A DNA stretch of 64,000 nt from the NCBI RefSeq assembly GCF_003985145.1, contig NZ_ML133533.1, positions 124,001 through 188,000 of the forward strand. The letters are read 5' to 3'. Below, piece after piece: positions 41,049-49,166 of this stretch (position 1 is its first letter; the number at the start of each line of letters is the position of its first letter). A model generated the notes under the pieces. It saw nothing but the letters and a program-made list of their open reading frames with translations, made no database searches and was not told where the DNA came from. The DNA comes from Rhizobium anhuiense. Its GTDB lineage: Bacteria; Pseudomonadota; Alphaproteobacteria; Rhizobiales; Rhizobiaceae. The position numbers and the translations under genes were made by a program.

Positions 41049-42476
41049 TCAGGAAGAGTGGTAGGCGGCTTCGCCGTGGGTCGAAAGGTCGAGACCTTCG
41101 CGCTCGGCTTCGACGGTGACGCGCAGGCCGATGACGACGTCAACGATCTTGTAGAGGATCGCCGAACCGATACCCGACCACAGCAGCGTCGTCAGCACGC
41201 CCTTGGCCTGGTTCAAGACCTGGGTTGCCGTACCGGCATAGGAGGCTGCGAAATCGGCTGTCGAATAATCGACGATGCCTGCACCGCCGAGCGCCGGGTT
41301 GACGAGGATACCGGTGCCGAGAGCGCCGATGATGCCGCCGACGCAATGGACGCCGAAGACATCGAGGCTGTCATCGTAGTTGAACTTGTTCTTTACGACG
41401 TCAACGAAGAAGTAGCAGACCGGCGAAACGATGAGGCCGAGAACGATCGAACCCATCGGGCCGGCAAAGCCTGCCGCCGGGGTGATGGCGACGAGACCGG
41501 CGACGGCGCCGGAAGCACCACCGAGCATGGAGGCCTTGCCGCGGGTGAGGGTTTCGACGATGCACCAGGACACAGCGGCGGCAGCCGTTGCGACGAAGGT
41601 GTTGATAAAGGCAAGCGAGGCATAGGAATTGGCTTCGAGGTTGGAGCCGGCATTGAAGCCGAACCAGCCGACCCAGAGCAGCGAGGCGCCGACCATGGTC
41701 AGCGTCATCGAATGCGGAGCCATGATTTCCTTCTTATAGCCCGTGCGCTTGCCGAGCATGATGGCGCCGACGAGGCCCGCGATACCGGCATTGATGTGAA
41801 CGACCGTGCCGCCGGCAAAGTCGATTGCGCCATAGGAGAAGATCAGGCCGGCTGGCGACGTGTAGGAGCTCGGACCGCCCCAGAACCAGACCATGTGCGC
41901 CATCGGGAAGTAGATGAAGGTGACCCAAAGCACGACGAAGAGCATGACGGCCGAGAACTTGATGCGCTCGGCGAATGCGCCGACGATCAGGCCGGGCGTG
42001 ATGCAGGCGAAGGTCATCTGGAATACGATGAAGGTGTATTCCGGAATGGCGACGCCCTTCGAGAAGGTTTCGACGAGCGACGTGGTGTTGACGCCGGCCA
42101 GGAACGCCTTGGAGAAGCCGCCGACGAAGCTGTTCAGCGAGCCGCCATCGGTGAAGGCGAGCGAATAGCCGTAGGTCACCCAGATCAGCGCCACGACGGC
42201 GGTGATCATGAAGACCTGCATCAGCACGGAGAGCATGTTCTTGGCGCGGACGAGACCGCCGTAGAAAAGCGCAAGGCCGGGGATGGTCATCAGCAGGACG
42301 AGCGCCGAGGAGACGAGCATCCAGGTATTGTCACCCTTGTCCATGGTGAGAGCAGGAGCGGCAGCAGCGGCAGCGGCTGGCGCAGCCTCCTGCGCAAAAG
42401 CCACAGCCGGCGCCAGAAGGGCAGCCGTTGCTGCGCAAGTCAGCGCAAAGGCGGAAGAAAACTTCGAAAGTGACAT
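41049..42476 (-). CDS. amtB: Ammonium transporter AmtB
   Basis: Inner-membrane ammonium channel of 475 residues. An N-terminal signal-like segment (residues 1-29, ending AFAQEA) precedes 11 TM helices, an arrangement seen in processed Amt proteins. Family landmarks are DFAGGTVVHINAGIAGLVGA, FGFNAGSNLEAN and VDVFGVHCVGGIIGALGTG, read in part, with pore histidines in VVHINAG and GVHCVGG. It follows glnK by 27 bases; GlnK plugs AmtB when nitrogen is plentiful. Confidence 0.95.
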   Translation of the reverse strand: MSLSKFSSAFALTCAATAALLAPAVAFAQEAAPAAAAAAAPALTMDKGDNTWMLVSSALVLLMTIPGLALFYGGLVRAKNMLSVLMQVFMITAVVALIWVTYGYSLAFTDGGSLNSFVGGFSKAFLAGVNTTSLVETFSKGVAIPEYTFIVFQMTFACITPGLIVGAFAERIKFSAVMLFVVLWVTFIYFPMAHMVWFWGGPSSYTSPAGLIFSYGAIDFAGGTVVHINAGIAGLVGAIMLGKRTGYKKEIMAPHSMTLTMVGASLLWVGWFGFNAGSNLEANSYASLAFINTFVATAAAAVSWCIVETLTRGKASMLGGASGAVAGLVAITPAAGFAGPMGSIVLGLIVSPVCYFFVDVVKNKFNYDDSLDVFGVHCVGGIIGALGTGILVNPALGGAGIVDYSTADFAASYAGTATQVLNQAKGVLTTLLWSGIGSAILYKIVDVVIGLRVTVEAEREGLDLSTHGEAAYHSS

Positions 42477-42503
42477 TGGAAAAAGCTCCTTGATCTGCCG
42501 TTC

Positions 42504-42842
42504 TTACAGCGCTTCTGAATCGGTTTCGCCCGTACGGATGCGCACGGCATGGTCGATCGAATAGACGAAAATCTTGCCGTCGCCGATCTGACCGGTCTTG
42601 GCCGATGCCGCGATGGCTTCGACCGCCCTGTCGACGAGTTCCGATGCAACGGCGATTTCGATCTTGAGCTTCGGCAGGAAGCTGACCGCATATTCGGTGC
42701 CGCGATAGATTTCGGTATGTCCCTTCTGGCGCCCGTAGCCCTTCACTTCGGTCACGGTCAGCCCCTGAATACCGATCGCCGTAAGAGCTTCGCGGACCTC
42801 ATCGAGCTTGAACGGCTTGATAATGGCCATCACAATTTTCAT
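42504..42842 (-). CDS. glnK: Nitrogen regulatory protein P-II, GlnK type
   Basis: P-II signalling protein of 112 residues. The T-loop has the uridylylation site Y51 in GHTEIYRGTEY, and the C-terminal signature is KIFVYSIDHAVRIRTGE. It senses 2-oxoglutarate and ATP/ADP and controls AmtB. I use ATG at 42842 (MKIVMAIIKPFK), the universal P-II start, with GGGA upstream. The operon has a sigma-54 promoter, so it is switched on by NtrC in nitrogen shortage. Confidence 0.96.
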   Translation of the reverse strand: MKIVMAIIKPFKLDEVREALTAIGIQGLTVTEVKGYGRQKGHTEIYRGTEYAVSFLPKLKIEIAVASELVDRAVEAIAASAKTGQIGDGKIFVYSIDHAVRIRTGETDSEAL

Positions 42843-42926
42843 CTGGTTTCCCATCCTTCGTTATCCTCGGCGCGGAGCCGACTCTCCTTGCCGCTGACGT
42901 TCCTGAACAGCGACCGGCGATATACA

Positions 42927-42942
42927 TTCAAGGGGCGTGCCA
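42927..42942 (-). promoter_or_regulatory. Sigma-54 promoter of glnK-amtB
   Basis: The minus strand reads TGGCACG-CCCC-TTGAA, which matches the -24/-12 consensus TGGCACG-N4-TTGCA except for one -12 base. It lies 85 bases before the glnK ATG. Known glnK-amtB operons use sigma-54 and NtrC. Confidence 0.85.
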
Positions 42943-43024
42943 GATTCGAGGCAACTTATAAGTTATTGAAAAATAAAGATTATAATAAGGAATGCCAATA
43001 AACAGGCAATTGATCGGCCAATAA

Positions 43025-43041
43025 GCGCACAAATAATGCGC
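43025..43041. promoter_or_regulatory. Candidate NtrC site upstream of glnK
   Basis: Inverted repeat GCGCA-N7-TGCGC about 85 bases upstream of the sigma-54 promoter, with the half-site spacing of NtrC enhancers; another TGCAC lies at 43055-43059. Position fits an enhancer, base match is moderate. Confidence 0.5.
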
Positions 43042-43064
43042 AAATTTACAAATATGCACATTAT

Positions 43065-43949
43065 TTATTCATTTGCCTTTTTCCGAATCAGACCTTCCTG
43101 CGCAACGGAGGCGATCAGCTCACCCGTTCGGGTAAACAGGCAGCCCCGGGTCAACCCCCTGGCGCCCGAGGCCGACGGGCTATCCTGCGTATAGAGCAGC
43201 CAGTCGTCGAGCTTGCAGGGTCGGTGGAACCACATGGAATGATCGAGGCTCGCCACCTGCAGGCTCTGGTCGAAGATGGAAGTGCCGTGGGCATAGAGCG
43301 ACGTATCGAGCAGAGTCATATCCGAAAGATAGGCAAGCACCGCCGCCTGATAGAGTCGGTCGTCGGGAACCGGGCCGGTGGCGCGCACCCAGACGTCCTG
43401 CCTCGGATCGAGCTTCTTGTCGGAAAAATAATGCGTCAGCGAGACCGGGCGGATCTCGATCGGCCGCTCGCGCTGCCAGTATTTTCGGATCGCCTCCGGC
43501 GCATGCGCAAGATATTCTTCCTTGATCTGCTGTTCGCCGAGCAGCGCTTCGGGCATTTCGACCTCGGGCATTGCGATCTGGTGCTCGAAGCCCGGCTCCT
43601 CCACCTGGAAGGAGGCCGACAGCGCAAAGATCGCCTTGCCGTGCTGGATGGCGACGACACGCCGCGTGTTGAAGCTCGATCCGTCGCGGATGCGCTCCGC
43701 CTGGTAGACGATCGGCACCGAGGGATCGCCGGGGCGCATGAAATAGGCATGCAGCGAATGGACGAAACGCTCGCCTTCGATGGTGCGCTGCGCCGCCATC
43801 AGCGCCTGGCCGATCACCTGCCCCCCGAAGACCCGCTGCCAGCCGACCTTGGGACTGCGACCGCGGAAGATATCGACCTCGATCGGCTCAAGGTTGAGCG
43901 TCGAAAGCAACGTCTCCATCGCCGAAGGTCCTGATGTCTCGCGCGTCAT
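43065..43949 (-). CDS. tesB: Acyl-CoA thioesterase II
   Basis: Double hot-dog thioesterase of 294 residues hydrolysing medium- and long-chain acyl-CoAs. N-terminal hot-dog has FGGQVIGQALMAAQRTIEGE and HSLHAYFMRPGDPSVPI, the C-terminal one has ASLDHSMWFHRPCKLDDWLL with the catalytic Asp, and then SASGARGLTRGCLF (Thr/Gln region). Length matches TesB. The gene is divergent from a UbiH-like gene and stands alone. Confidence 0.93.
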   Translation of the reverse strand: MTRETSGPSAMETLLSTLNLEPIEVDIFRGRSPKVGWQRVFGGQVIGQALMAAQRTIEGERFVHSLHAYFMRPGDPSVPIVYQAERIRDGSSFNTRRVVAIQHGKAIFALSASFQVEEPGFEHQIAMPEVEMPEALLGEQQIKEEYLAHAPEAIRKYWQRERPIEIRPVSLTHYFSDKKLDPRQDVWVRATGPVPDDRLYQAAVLAYLSDMTLLDTSLYAHGTSIFDQSLQVASLDHSMWFHRPCKLDDWLLYTQDSPSASGARGLTRGCLFTRTGELIASVAQEGLIRKKANE

Positions 43950-44033
43950 TTTCTATGTCTCCCGGCGGTAGGAAGTGAAGTTGCGATGATCTATATAGAT
44001 CACATCTGAGGCACAAGGTACGGGAGCGGCGCG

Positions 44034-45248
44034 ATGCTGGACATGCTGGTTGTGGGCGGGGGTTATGTCGGCCTGTCCGCTGCTGTCGCGGTCAAACAGG
44101 CAGCACCCCATCTGAATGTCGCGGTCGTCGAGGCGGCTCCCGCGCATGTCTGGAAAAACGATACGCGCGCCTCCGCTATCATCGCGGCGGCGGCAAAGAT
44201 GCTCGAGGTCTTCGGCATCTGGGACGAGATCGAGCCGGAGGCCCAGCCGATCACCAAAATGATCGTCACCGACTCCAGGACTTCTGATCCGGTGCGCCCG
44301 GTTTTTCTGACCTTCGACGGCGAAGTCGCCGAAGGCCGGCCCTTCGCCCACATGATCCCGAATGTCGCAATGGTCGCAGCGCTGCGCGCCGCCTGCGAGC
44401 GGCTCGGCATCGACATCCGCCACGGGCTCGGCGCCACCGAGCTGAAGACCCACGACACCCATGCCACCGTCACGCTTTCGGACGGCAGCGCGCTGGAGAC
44501 CCGGCTGCTGGTTGCCTGCGACGGCGTGCGCTCGACGTTGCGCGATCTTGCCGGCATCAGGACCGTCACCTGGGACTACGGCCAGTCCGGCATCGTCGCG
44601 ACCGTCGAACACGAGCGGCCGCATGACGGATGCGCCGAGGAGCATTTTCTGCCGGCCGGCCCCTTCGCCATCCTGCCGCTGAAGAACAACCGCTCCTCGC
44701 TCGTCTGGACGGAGCGGACGCCGGATGCCAACCGGCTGGTGGCCGCCGACGATCTGATCTTCGAGGAAGAGCTCGAACGCCGCTTCGGCCACAAACTTGG
44801 GAGCTTGAAAGTCATCGGCGACAAGCGTGCCTTCCCGCTCGGCCTCACCCTGGCGCGCTCCTTCGTCGCGCCGCGTTTCGCGCTGGCCGGCGACGCCGCC
44901 CACGGCATCCATCCGATCTCGGGCCAGGGCCTCAATCTCGGCTTCAAGGATGTGGCGGCGCTTGCCGAAACCATTGTCGACGCCGATCGCCTCGGCCTCG
45001 ACATCGGCTCGATCAACATCCTCGAACGCTACCAGACCTGGCGGCGCTTCGACACGTTCCGCATGGGCGTGACCACCGACGTGCTGAACCGGCTCTTTTC
45101 CAACGATGCAACGCCGATCCGCATCGCCCGCGACGTCGGCCTCGGTCTGGTCGACCGGCTGCCGCGCCTCAAATCCTTCTTCATCGGCCAGGCGGCCGGG
45201 ACGACGGCAAAGGACAATCCGCGCCTTCTGGCCGGCGAGATGATTTAA
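44034..45248 (+). CDS. UbiH/UbiF-family FAD-dependent hydroxylase
   Basis: FAD monooxygenase of 404 residues. N-terminal dinucleotide fold VVGGGYVGLSAAVAV, middle DG motif VACDGVRSTLR, and the second FAD motif GDAAHGIHPISGQGLN. This is the ubiquinone-biosynthesis hydroxylase family; alphaproteobacteria use one or two such enzymes (UbiL, UbiM, UbiH) for different ring positions, and I cannot tell which position this one acts on. Monocistronic. Confidence 0.88.
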   Translation: MLDMLVVGGGYVGLSAAVAVKQAAPHLNVAVVEAAPAHVWKNDTRASAIIAAAAKMLEVFGIWDEIEPEAQPITKMIVTDSRTSDPVRPVFLTFDGEVAEGRPFAHMIPNVAMVAALRAACERLGIDIRHGLGATELKTHDTHATVTLSDGSALETRLLVACDGVRSTLRDLAGIRTVTWDYGQSGIVATVEHERPHDGCAEEHFLPAGPFAILPLKNNRSSLVWTERTPDANRLVAADDLIFEEELERRFGHKLGSLKVIGDKRAFPLGLTLARSFVAPRFALAGDAAHGIHPISGQGLNLGFKDVAALAETIVDADRLGLDIGSINILERYQTWRRFDTFRMGVTTDVLNRLFSNDATPIRIARDVGLGLVDRLPRLKSFFIGQAAGTTAKDNPRLLAGEMI

Positions 45249-45258
45249 CCTTTGTTTT

Positions 45259-45332
45259 TACGCAATTGCCGGCAAAAGCGCTTCGCGCCCTGCCCGAGAA
45301 ACCGCTTCGCACTTTTTCCTGGAATTGCTTTA
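45259..45332. repeat. Rhizobial intergenic repeat (partial)
   Basis: CGCAATTGCCGGCAAAAGCG is paired at a distance with TTTTTCCTGGAATTGC. The second half matches a repeat that recurs, inverted, at about 46360-46376 (GCAATTCCAGGAAA). Confidence 0.6.
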
Positions 45333-45518
45333 TTCGTCGAGGCGGCGGGCTTCGGACACCAGCATGATCGGAATGCCGTCGCGGATCGGGTAGGCCAGCC
45401 GCGCCTTTTCCGAGACAAGCTCATTGTGCTCGCGATCATAGGAAAGCCGCTCCTTGGAGAGCGGGCAGACCAGGAGATCGAGCAGTTTCGGATCGACGCG
45501 GCTGAGTTTTTCGTCCAT
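45330..45518 (-). CDS. Trm112 family protein
   Basis: Small protein of 62 residues in the Trm112/YcaR family. Core: LLDLLVCPLSKERLSYD, then RLAYPIRDGIPIMLVSEARR. Eukaryotic Trm112 activates methyltransferases; the bacterial role is open, though methyltransferase partnership is suspected. Only one cysteine is left of the zinc-site pairs. It starts 10 bases after the stop of the Lon-N gene, likely one operon. Confidence 0.9.
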   Translation of the reverse strand: MDEKLSRVDPKLLDLLVCPLSKERLSYDREHNELVSEKARLAYPIRDGIPIMLVSEARRLDE

Positions 45519-45527
45519 GGCTGAAGT

Positions 45528-46199
45528 CTACTGCAGAACCGTGTCGGAGTCACCGAAGACACGCGCCAGCACGATTTCGGTAATGGCGATCAGCGTCTCG
45601 GCCCGCGTCTTCAGGTCGGGCGCCTCGAGCAGCGCCTGTTTTTCCGCCGGCCCGAAGGGCGACATCATGGCGAGGGAATTGACAAGCGTCAGATTGCTCG
45701 CCCGCTCGACGCTCTCCCAGTCGGCCTCCAGCTTGTTGGCATCGAGATAGGCCTTGAAGGCGGTCAGAAGCGCAGCGCGGTCGACCGCGTCCTCCTCGTT
45801 CGCGGCCGAGAGATCGGCGATGAACGGGGCGATCCGGAAGGTGCGGAAGGGATCGCTGGTGGCTTTCTCCTCCAAGAGCCGGAAGCGGCAGACACCGGTC
45901 AGTGAAACGATATAGCGCCCGTCGCCGGTCTCGGCGAAGGAGGTGATGCGGCCGAGGCAGCCGACAGCGGCAAGATTGGGCTCGCCGCCCTTGTCCTCGT
46001 GTTCGCCGAGCGCCGGCTGCACCATGCCGATCAGCCGGTTTCCGGTCAGCGCCGCATCCAGCATCGCCAGATAGCGCGGCTCGAAAATGTTGAGGGGAAG
46101 CTGCCCGGCCGGCAGGAGAAGGGCGCCGGTCAGGGGGAAGACGGCGATTGAATCAGGCAGATCGCCCGGCTTCAGGTATCTGGCATTCCCGACTTGCAT
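45528..46199 (-). CDS. Lon N-terminal substrate-binding domain protein
   Basis: 223 residues comprising a stand-alone Lon N domain (PF02190): SIAVFPLTGALLLPAGQLPL then NIFEPRYLAMLDAALTG, and GCLGRITSFAETGDGRYIV. There is no ATPase or protease domain, so it may act as a substrate adapter; no function is proven. I use ATG at 46199 (MQVGNARYLKPGDL), with in-frame ATGs at 46229 and 46214. Operon order is ybbN-like, Lon-N, Trm112. Confidence 0.9.
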   Translation of the reverse strand: MQVGNARYLKPGDLPDSIAVFPLTGALLLPAGQLPLNIFEPRYLAMLDAALTGNRLIGMVQPALGEHEDKGGEPNLAAVGCLGRITSFAETGDGRYIVSLTGVCRFRLLEEKATSDPFRTFRIAPFIADLSAANEEDAVDRAALLTAFKAYLDANKLEADWESVERASNLTLVNSLAMMSPFGPAEKQALLEAPDLKTRAETLIAITEIVLARVFGDSDTVLQ

Positions 46200-46383
46200 G
46201 AAACCGTCCCGCATTCTTGTAACGGGCATGCCCGTTCTGACGAGAATGTGGTGCCCCTGTCCGAAAACGCAAGGGCAGATACTCGAAACTTAGCGCTAAC
46301 CCCAAAAATCGGGGTCGATATTGCCCGGCGCGTCCTGCTGGACACGCCGCGCTCCAAAGCAATTCCAGGAAAGCCGAGCCGCT

Positions 46384-47358
46384 CTAGGAGAACAGCATCG
46401 CCGAAAGCTTGCGGCGGGCGGCAACCGTCGCCGGATCCTTGAAGCCCCAGACCTCGAAGAACTGCAGCAGCTGCCGGCGGGCGCCATCATCGTCGAAGGC
46501 ACGATCCTTGCGCATGATCAAAAGCAGATGTTCGGCCGCTTCGTCGCGCCGGCCTTCGACATTGAGGATCTTGGCGAGCTTCAGCCGCGCCGCGTGATCA
46601 TCGGGATTGGCGGCAAGGTCGCGTTCGAGCGCAACGGGATCGCCGAGCTTGCGGGCCTCCTCGATCTGCTCGAGCTTCTTCAGCACCGCCTGGATGCCGG
46701 CATCTTTCGACAGCTCTTCCGGCAGCTCGGTCAACACCTGGCGCGCCCGCTCATGCTGGTTTGCGGCGATCATGCATTCGGCCATGCCGGCGAGCGCCTT
46801 GGCATTTTCGGGATCGGCCTGCATGACGGCGCCATAGAGCTGGGCGGCTTCGTCGATATTGCCGGCGGCAAGCAGTTCTGCCGCTTCCGCAAGCACGGCT
46901 TCGATCTCGGCCGCCTCATCGGCGCCGGCCGGACCGGCGATGCGGTCGATGAACTGCTGGATCTGGCTTTCCGGCACCGCACCCATGAAGCCGTCGGCCG
47001 GACGGCCGTTGACGAAGGCGATGACGGCCGGGATCGACTGGATGCCGAGCTGGCCGGCGATCGAGGGATGATCGTCGATGTTCATCTTGACCAGCCGGAC
47101 CCGGCCCTTGGCTTCGTTGATCACCTTTTCCAGGACCGGCGTCAGCTGTTTGCACGGACCGCACCAGGGCGCCCAGAAATCGACCAGCACCGGTTGCTTG
47201 CGCGATTCCTCGATGACGTCCTTGCCGAAATTCGCGGTCGTCGTTTCCGTGATGTAGCTGCCGGCCGCAGCTGCGGGTGCCGTTGCTGCGCCGAAGCTTG
47301 TCGTCGCCGTCATCTGATTTCCGAAGGAACCGTTATAGGGGTTGTCGCTGCCGCTCAT
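46384..47358 (-). CDS. Thioredoxin-TPR co-chaperone, YbbN/CnoX type
   Basis: 324 residues. A thioredoxin domain at about 35-145 has the WCGPC motif (C66, C69) and cis-Pro in IQSIPAVIAF. A TPR region follows to the C-terminus (IDEAAQLYGAVMQADPENAK, KALAGMAECMIA). YbbN/CnoX protects and hands proteins to GroEL or DnaK; E. coli YbbN lacks the second cysteine, while this one keeps CxxC and may be redox-active. ATG at 47358 has GGGAG upstream. Confidence 0.93.
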   Translation of the reverse strand: MSGSDNPYNGSFGNQMTATTSFGAATAPAAAAGSYITETTTANFGKDVIEESRKQPVLVDFWAPWCGPCKQLTPVLEKVINEAKGRVRLVKMNIDDHPSIAGQLGIQSIPAVIAFVNGRPADGFMGAVPESQIQQFIDRIAGPAGADEAAEIEAVLAEAAELLAAGNIDEAAQLYGAVMQADPENAKALAGMAECMIAANQHERARQVLTELPEELSKDAGIQAVLKKLEQIEEARKLGDPVALERDLAANPDDHAARLKLAKILNVEGRRDEAAEHLLLIMRKDRAFDDDGARRQLLQFFEVWGFKDPATVAARRKLSAMLFS

Positions 47359-47400
47359 AGGTATCTCCCGCCGCGCCGATCCTGCCGGCGTCTTTGCCAA

Positions 47401-47502
47401 AGCATGTCGCGCAAAACTGTGGTGCGGTTTTACGACAAGGACATGCGCAAAACCAAAGACTAAAGCGCCGCAAGCCAATCTGAAAGATCACGACGCGCTT
47501 TA
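47401..47502. repeat. RIME-like intergenic palindromic element, copy 2
   Basis: Begins AGCATGTCGCGCAAAACTGT, as copy 1 at 2063 does, and ends with the same AATCTGAAAGATC-containing second hairpin closing on GCGCTTT. Same orientation as copy 1. It lies upstream of the YbbN-like gene, between two leftward genes. Confidence 0.8.
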
Positions 47503-47518
47503 GCGCTAAAATCGTATG

Positions 47519-48028
47519 TCAGGACGTCACTTTCAAGACAAGCGGCTTGTGCCCGGTCGCCTCCATGAAACGGATGAGATCGCTGCTCGCAATCGAGGTC
47601 GTCGCATCGTTGGATAGCGGATGGCAGTTGACGATCTCTTCGCGCATCAGATCGGCATCGAGCACGAAGGTGACATTCTCCGAGGTATCGTTGATCGCGC
47701 CGAACGCGGTGACGGCCCCGGGAATGACACCGAGATATTCCATCAGCTTTTCCGCCCTGCCGAAGGAAACCCGGCCGGACCCGCCGATCAGATTGTGCAC
47801 CTGTTTGAGGTCGACCTCGGCATTTTCCTCCACGGTCAGCAGAAAATACCTGTCCTTCTTGTCCTTGATGAAGAGGTTCTTGGTGTGACCGCCGGGGATC
47901 TCGTCACGAAGGGCAACCGATTCGGCGACGGTGAAAACCGGCGCATGATCGACCGTCTTATGGGCAATGCCGAGGCCGTCGAGAAAGGCAAACAAATCTT
48001 CTCTTGTCTTGGGGGTATTTTCGGACAT
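47519..48028 (-). CDS. Prolyl-tRNA deacylase/YbaK-like protein
   Basis: Cytoplasmic protein of 169 residues, the stand-alone INS/YbaK editing domain that removes mischarged amino acids such as Ala from tRNA-Pro (ProXp/ProX). Landmarks are GGHTKNLFIKDKKDRYFLLT, SFGRAEKLMEYLGVIPGAVT and the ENVTFVLDADLMREEIVNCH end with the catalytic lysine at the start of the block. ATG at 48028 (MSENTPKTRED); 48040 is also in frame. Divergent from tRNA-Gly. Confidence 0.88.
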   Translation of the reverse strand: MSENTPKTREDLFAFLDGLGIAHKTVDHAPVFTVAESVALRDEIPGGHTKNLFIKDKKDRYFLLTVEENAEVDLKQVHNLIGGSGRVSFGRAEKLMEYLGVIPGAVTAFGAINDTSENVTFVLDADLMREEIVNCHPLSNDATTSIASSDLIRFMEATGHKPLVLKVTS

Positions 48029-48193
48029 CGGGCAATCCATTCGGCGGAATAACAAAATCGAGGCGCCCTGCTTAAGTCCGTCCACATCGTTTGGCAATCT
48101 TCGGAACCGACGCTCTACCCCCACATTTGCGGCCTTTCCGCCCGTCCTCCTCTGAGACCAGAATTTTTTCTTCGCTTCTCCGTCATTTCCCTG

Positions 48194-48222
48194 TTGCATT
48201 TGAAAACCCGTTAGGCCATATA
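48194..48222 (+). promoter_or_regulatory. Candidate promoter of tRNA-Gly
   Basis: TTGCAT at 48194-48199 and CATATA at 48217-48222, 17-base spacing, about 60 bases upstream of the tRNA. Confidence 0.5.
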
Positions 48223-48284
48223 GCGCCCGTCGCCACGAGGCGGCGCCCACGGTCCAACAACTACCCCGGACCGATGTGGATTGA

Positions 48285-48359
48285 GCGGGTGTAGCTCAGG
48301 GGTAGAGCACAACCTTGCCAAGGTTGGGGTCGAGGGTTCGAATCCCTTCGCCCGCTCCA
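48285..48359 (+). tRNA. tRNA-Gly(GCC)
   Basis: 75 bases with an encoded CCA. The acceptor stem GCGGGTG pairs with CGCCCGC (one G-T pair). The D arm is AGCTCAGGGGTAGAGC. The anticodon arm is CAACC-TTGCCAA-GGTTG, anticodon GCC, reading GGC/GGU. The T arm is GAGGG-TTCGAAT-CCCTT. Confidence 0.97.
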
Positions 48360-48455
48360 GTTTCTTCCTTGTCAGGTCAGGCACATGCGATCTCAGCGTC
48401 TTTGACGAGATCTACTTGCGACTTTTACCAATCCTTCCGAGAAGAATGTCCGTCG

Positions 48456-49070
48456 TCAACGCAGGCGATATTTCGCCGCGAGCAACGCCGCCAGTTCCAT
48501 GCGGCAATCGATCAGTGGGCTGACATCCTGTCGTGCCTTTGCCATCGCCATGGCGCCGGAATAGGCTGCGATGACAAGCGTGGCGAGGCTGTGCGGATTG
48601 AGCTCGCTCGCGTGTTTTTCCTCCGCGTCTCTCGCAAACTTGGCGGACAGTGCCTCGTGCCAGGCGCCGAATACGGCGCTGACAACCTCGCGCATCTCCG
48701 AGTCATGATGGGATACGTCCATTGCCATGTTGTTGAGCGGGCAACCGGAGACCCGGCCGTTATGCATCAGTTCATTGATGATGTTCTCAAAGATCAAGTC
48801 TATGGCGGCCGGCACATCTGCACTTGTGTGGAGCGGCGCGATCCATGTTTGCCGAACGGCTTCAGCCACGCGATCGCGAATGACCGCAAGTCCGAGGTCG
48901 CGCTTGGCCGGAAAATGATGCGCCATGGCACCACCGGATACTGAAGCCCTTTCGCGCAATTCCAGCATGCCGGTTGCGAGATAACCCTGGGTAACGAAGG
49001 CGTCGTAGGCGGCATCAATGATCCGGCGACGTACGCCTTCGGGATCATTGGTTCTTTTGTTTTCGGTCAT
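48456..49070 (-). CDS. TetR/AcrR-family transcriptional regulator
   Basis: Repressor of 204 residues. The N-terminal HTH is at about residues 15-60 (RRRIIDAAYDAFVTQGYLAT, then LRERASVSGGAMAHHFPAKR). The C-terminal domain, with the SGCPLNNMAMDVSHHD block, would bind an inducer. It is divergent from a NIPSNAP gene. The 96 bases between the two starts contain a large double palindrome (49113-49157), the likely operator for both. Base composition is a little lower in GC than the neighbours, which hints at acquisition. Confidence 0.93.
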   Translation of the reverse strand: MTENKRTNDPEGVRRRIIDAAYDAFVTQGYLATGMLELRERASVSGGAMAHHFPAKRDLGLAVIRDRVAEAVRQTWIAPLHTSADVPAAIDLIFENIINELMHNGRVSGCPLNNMAMDVSHHDSEMREVVSAVFGAWHEALSAKFARDAEEKHASELNPHSLATLVIAAYSGAMAMAKARQDVSPLIDCRMELAALLAAKYRLR

Positions 49071-49112
49071 GGTTTCTCAACTCGTCCTGCGCGCACATTA
49101 GCACCTTGACAT

Positions 49113-49157
49113 AACAGGTCAATTGTCCTGTTATGAATACAGGACAATTGACCTGTT
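49113..49157. promoter_or_regulatory. Double palindromic operator between tetR-type and NIPSNAP genes
   Basis: AACAGGTCAATTGTCCTGT and its exact reverse complement ACAGGACAATTGACCTGTT, separated by TATGAAT. Each arm is itself a near-palindrome around CAATTG (AGGTCAATTGTCCT), so it can be two operator sites for TetR dimers. It is centred 32 bases before the NIPSNAP ATG and about 65 bases before the regulator. Confidence 0.85.
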
Positions 49158-49166
49158 GAGGAAGCC

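Noticed and set aside
48285..48359. Attachment site duplicating the tRNA-Gly 3' end
   Set aside because: I found no second copy of the T-arm/acceptor sequence in the window.
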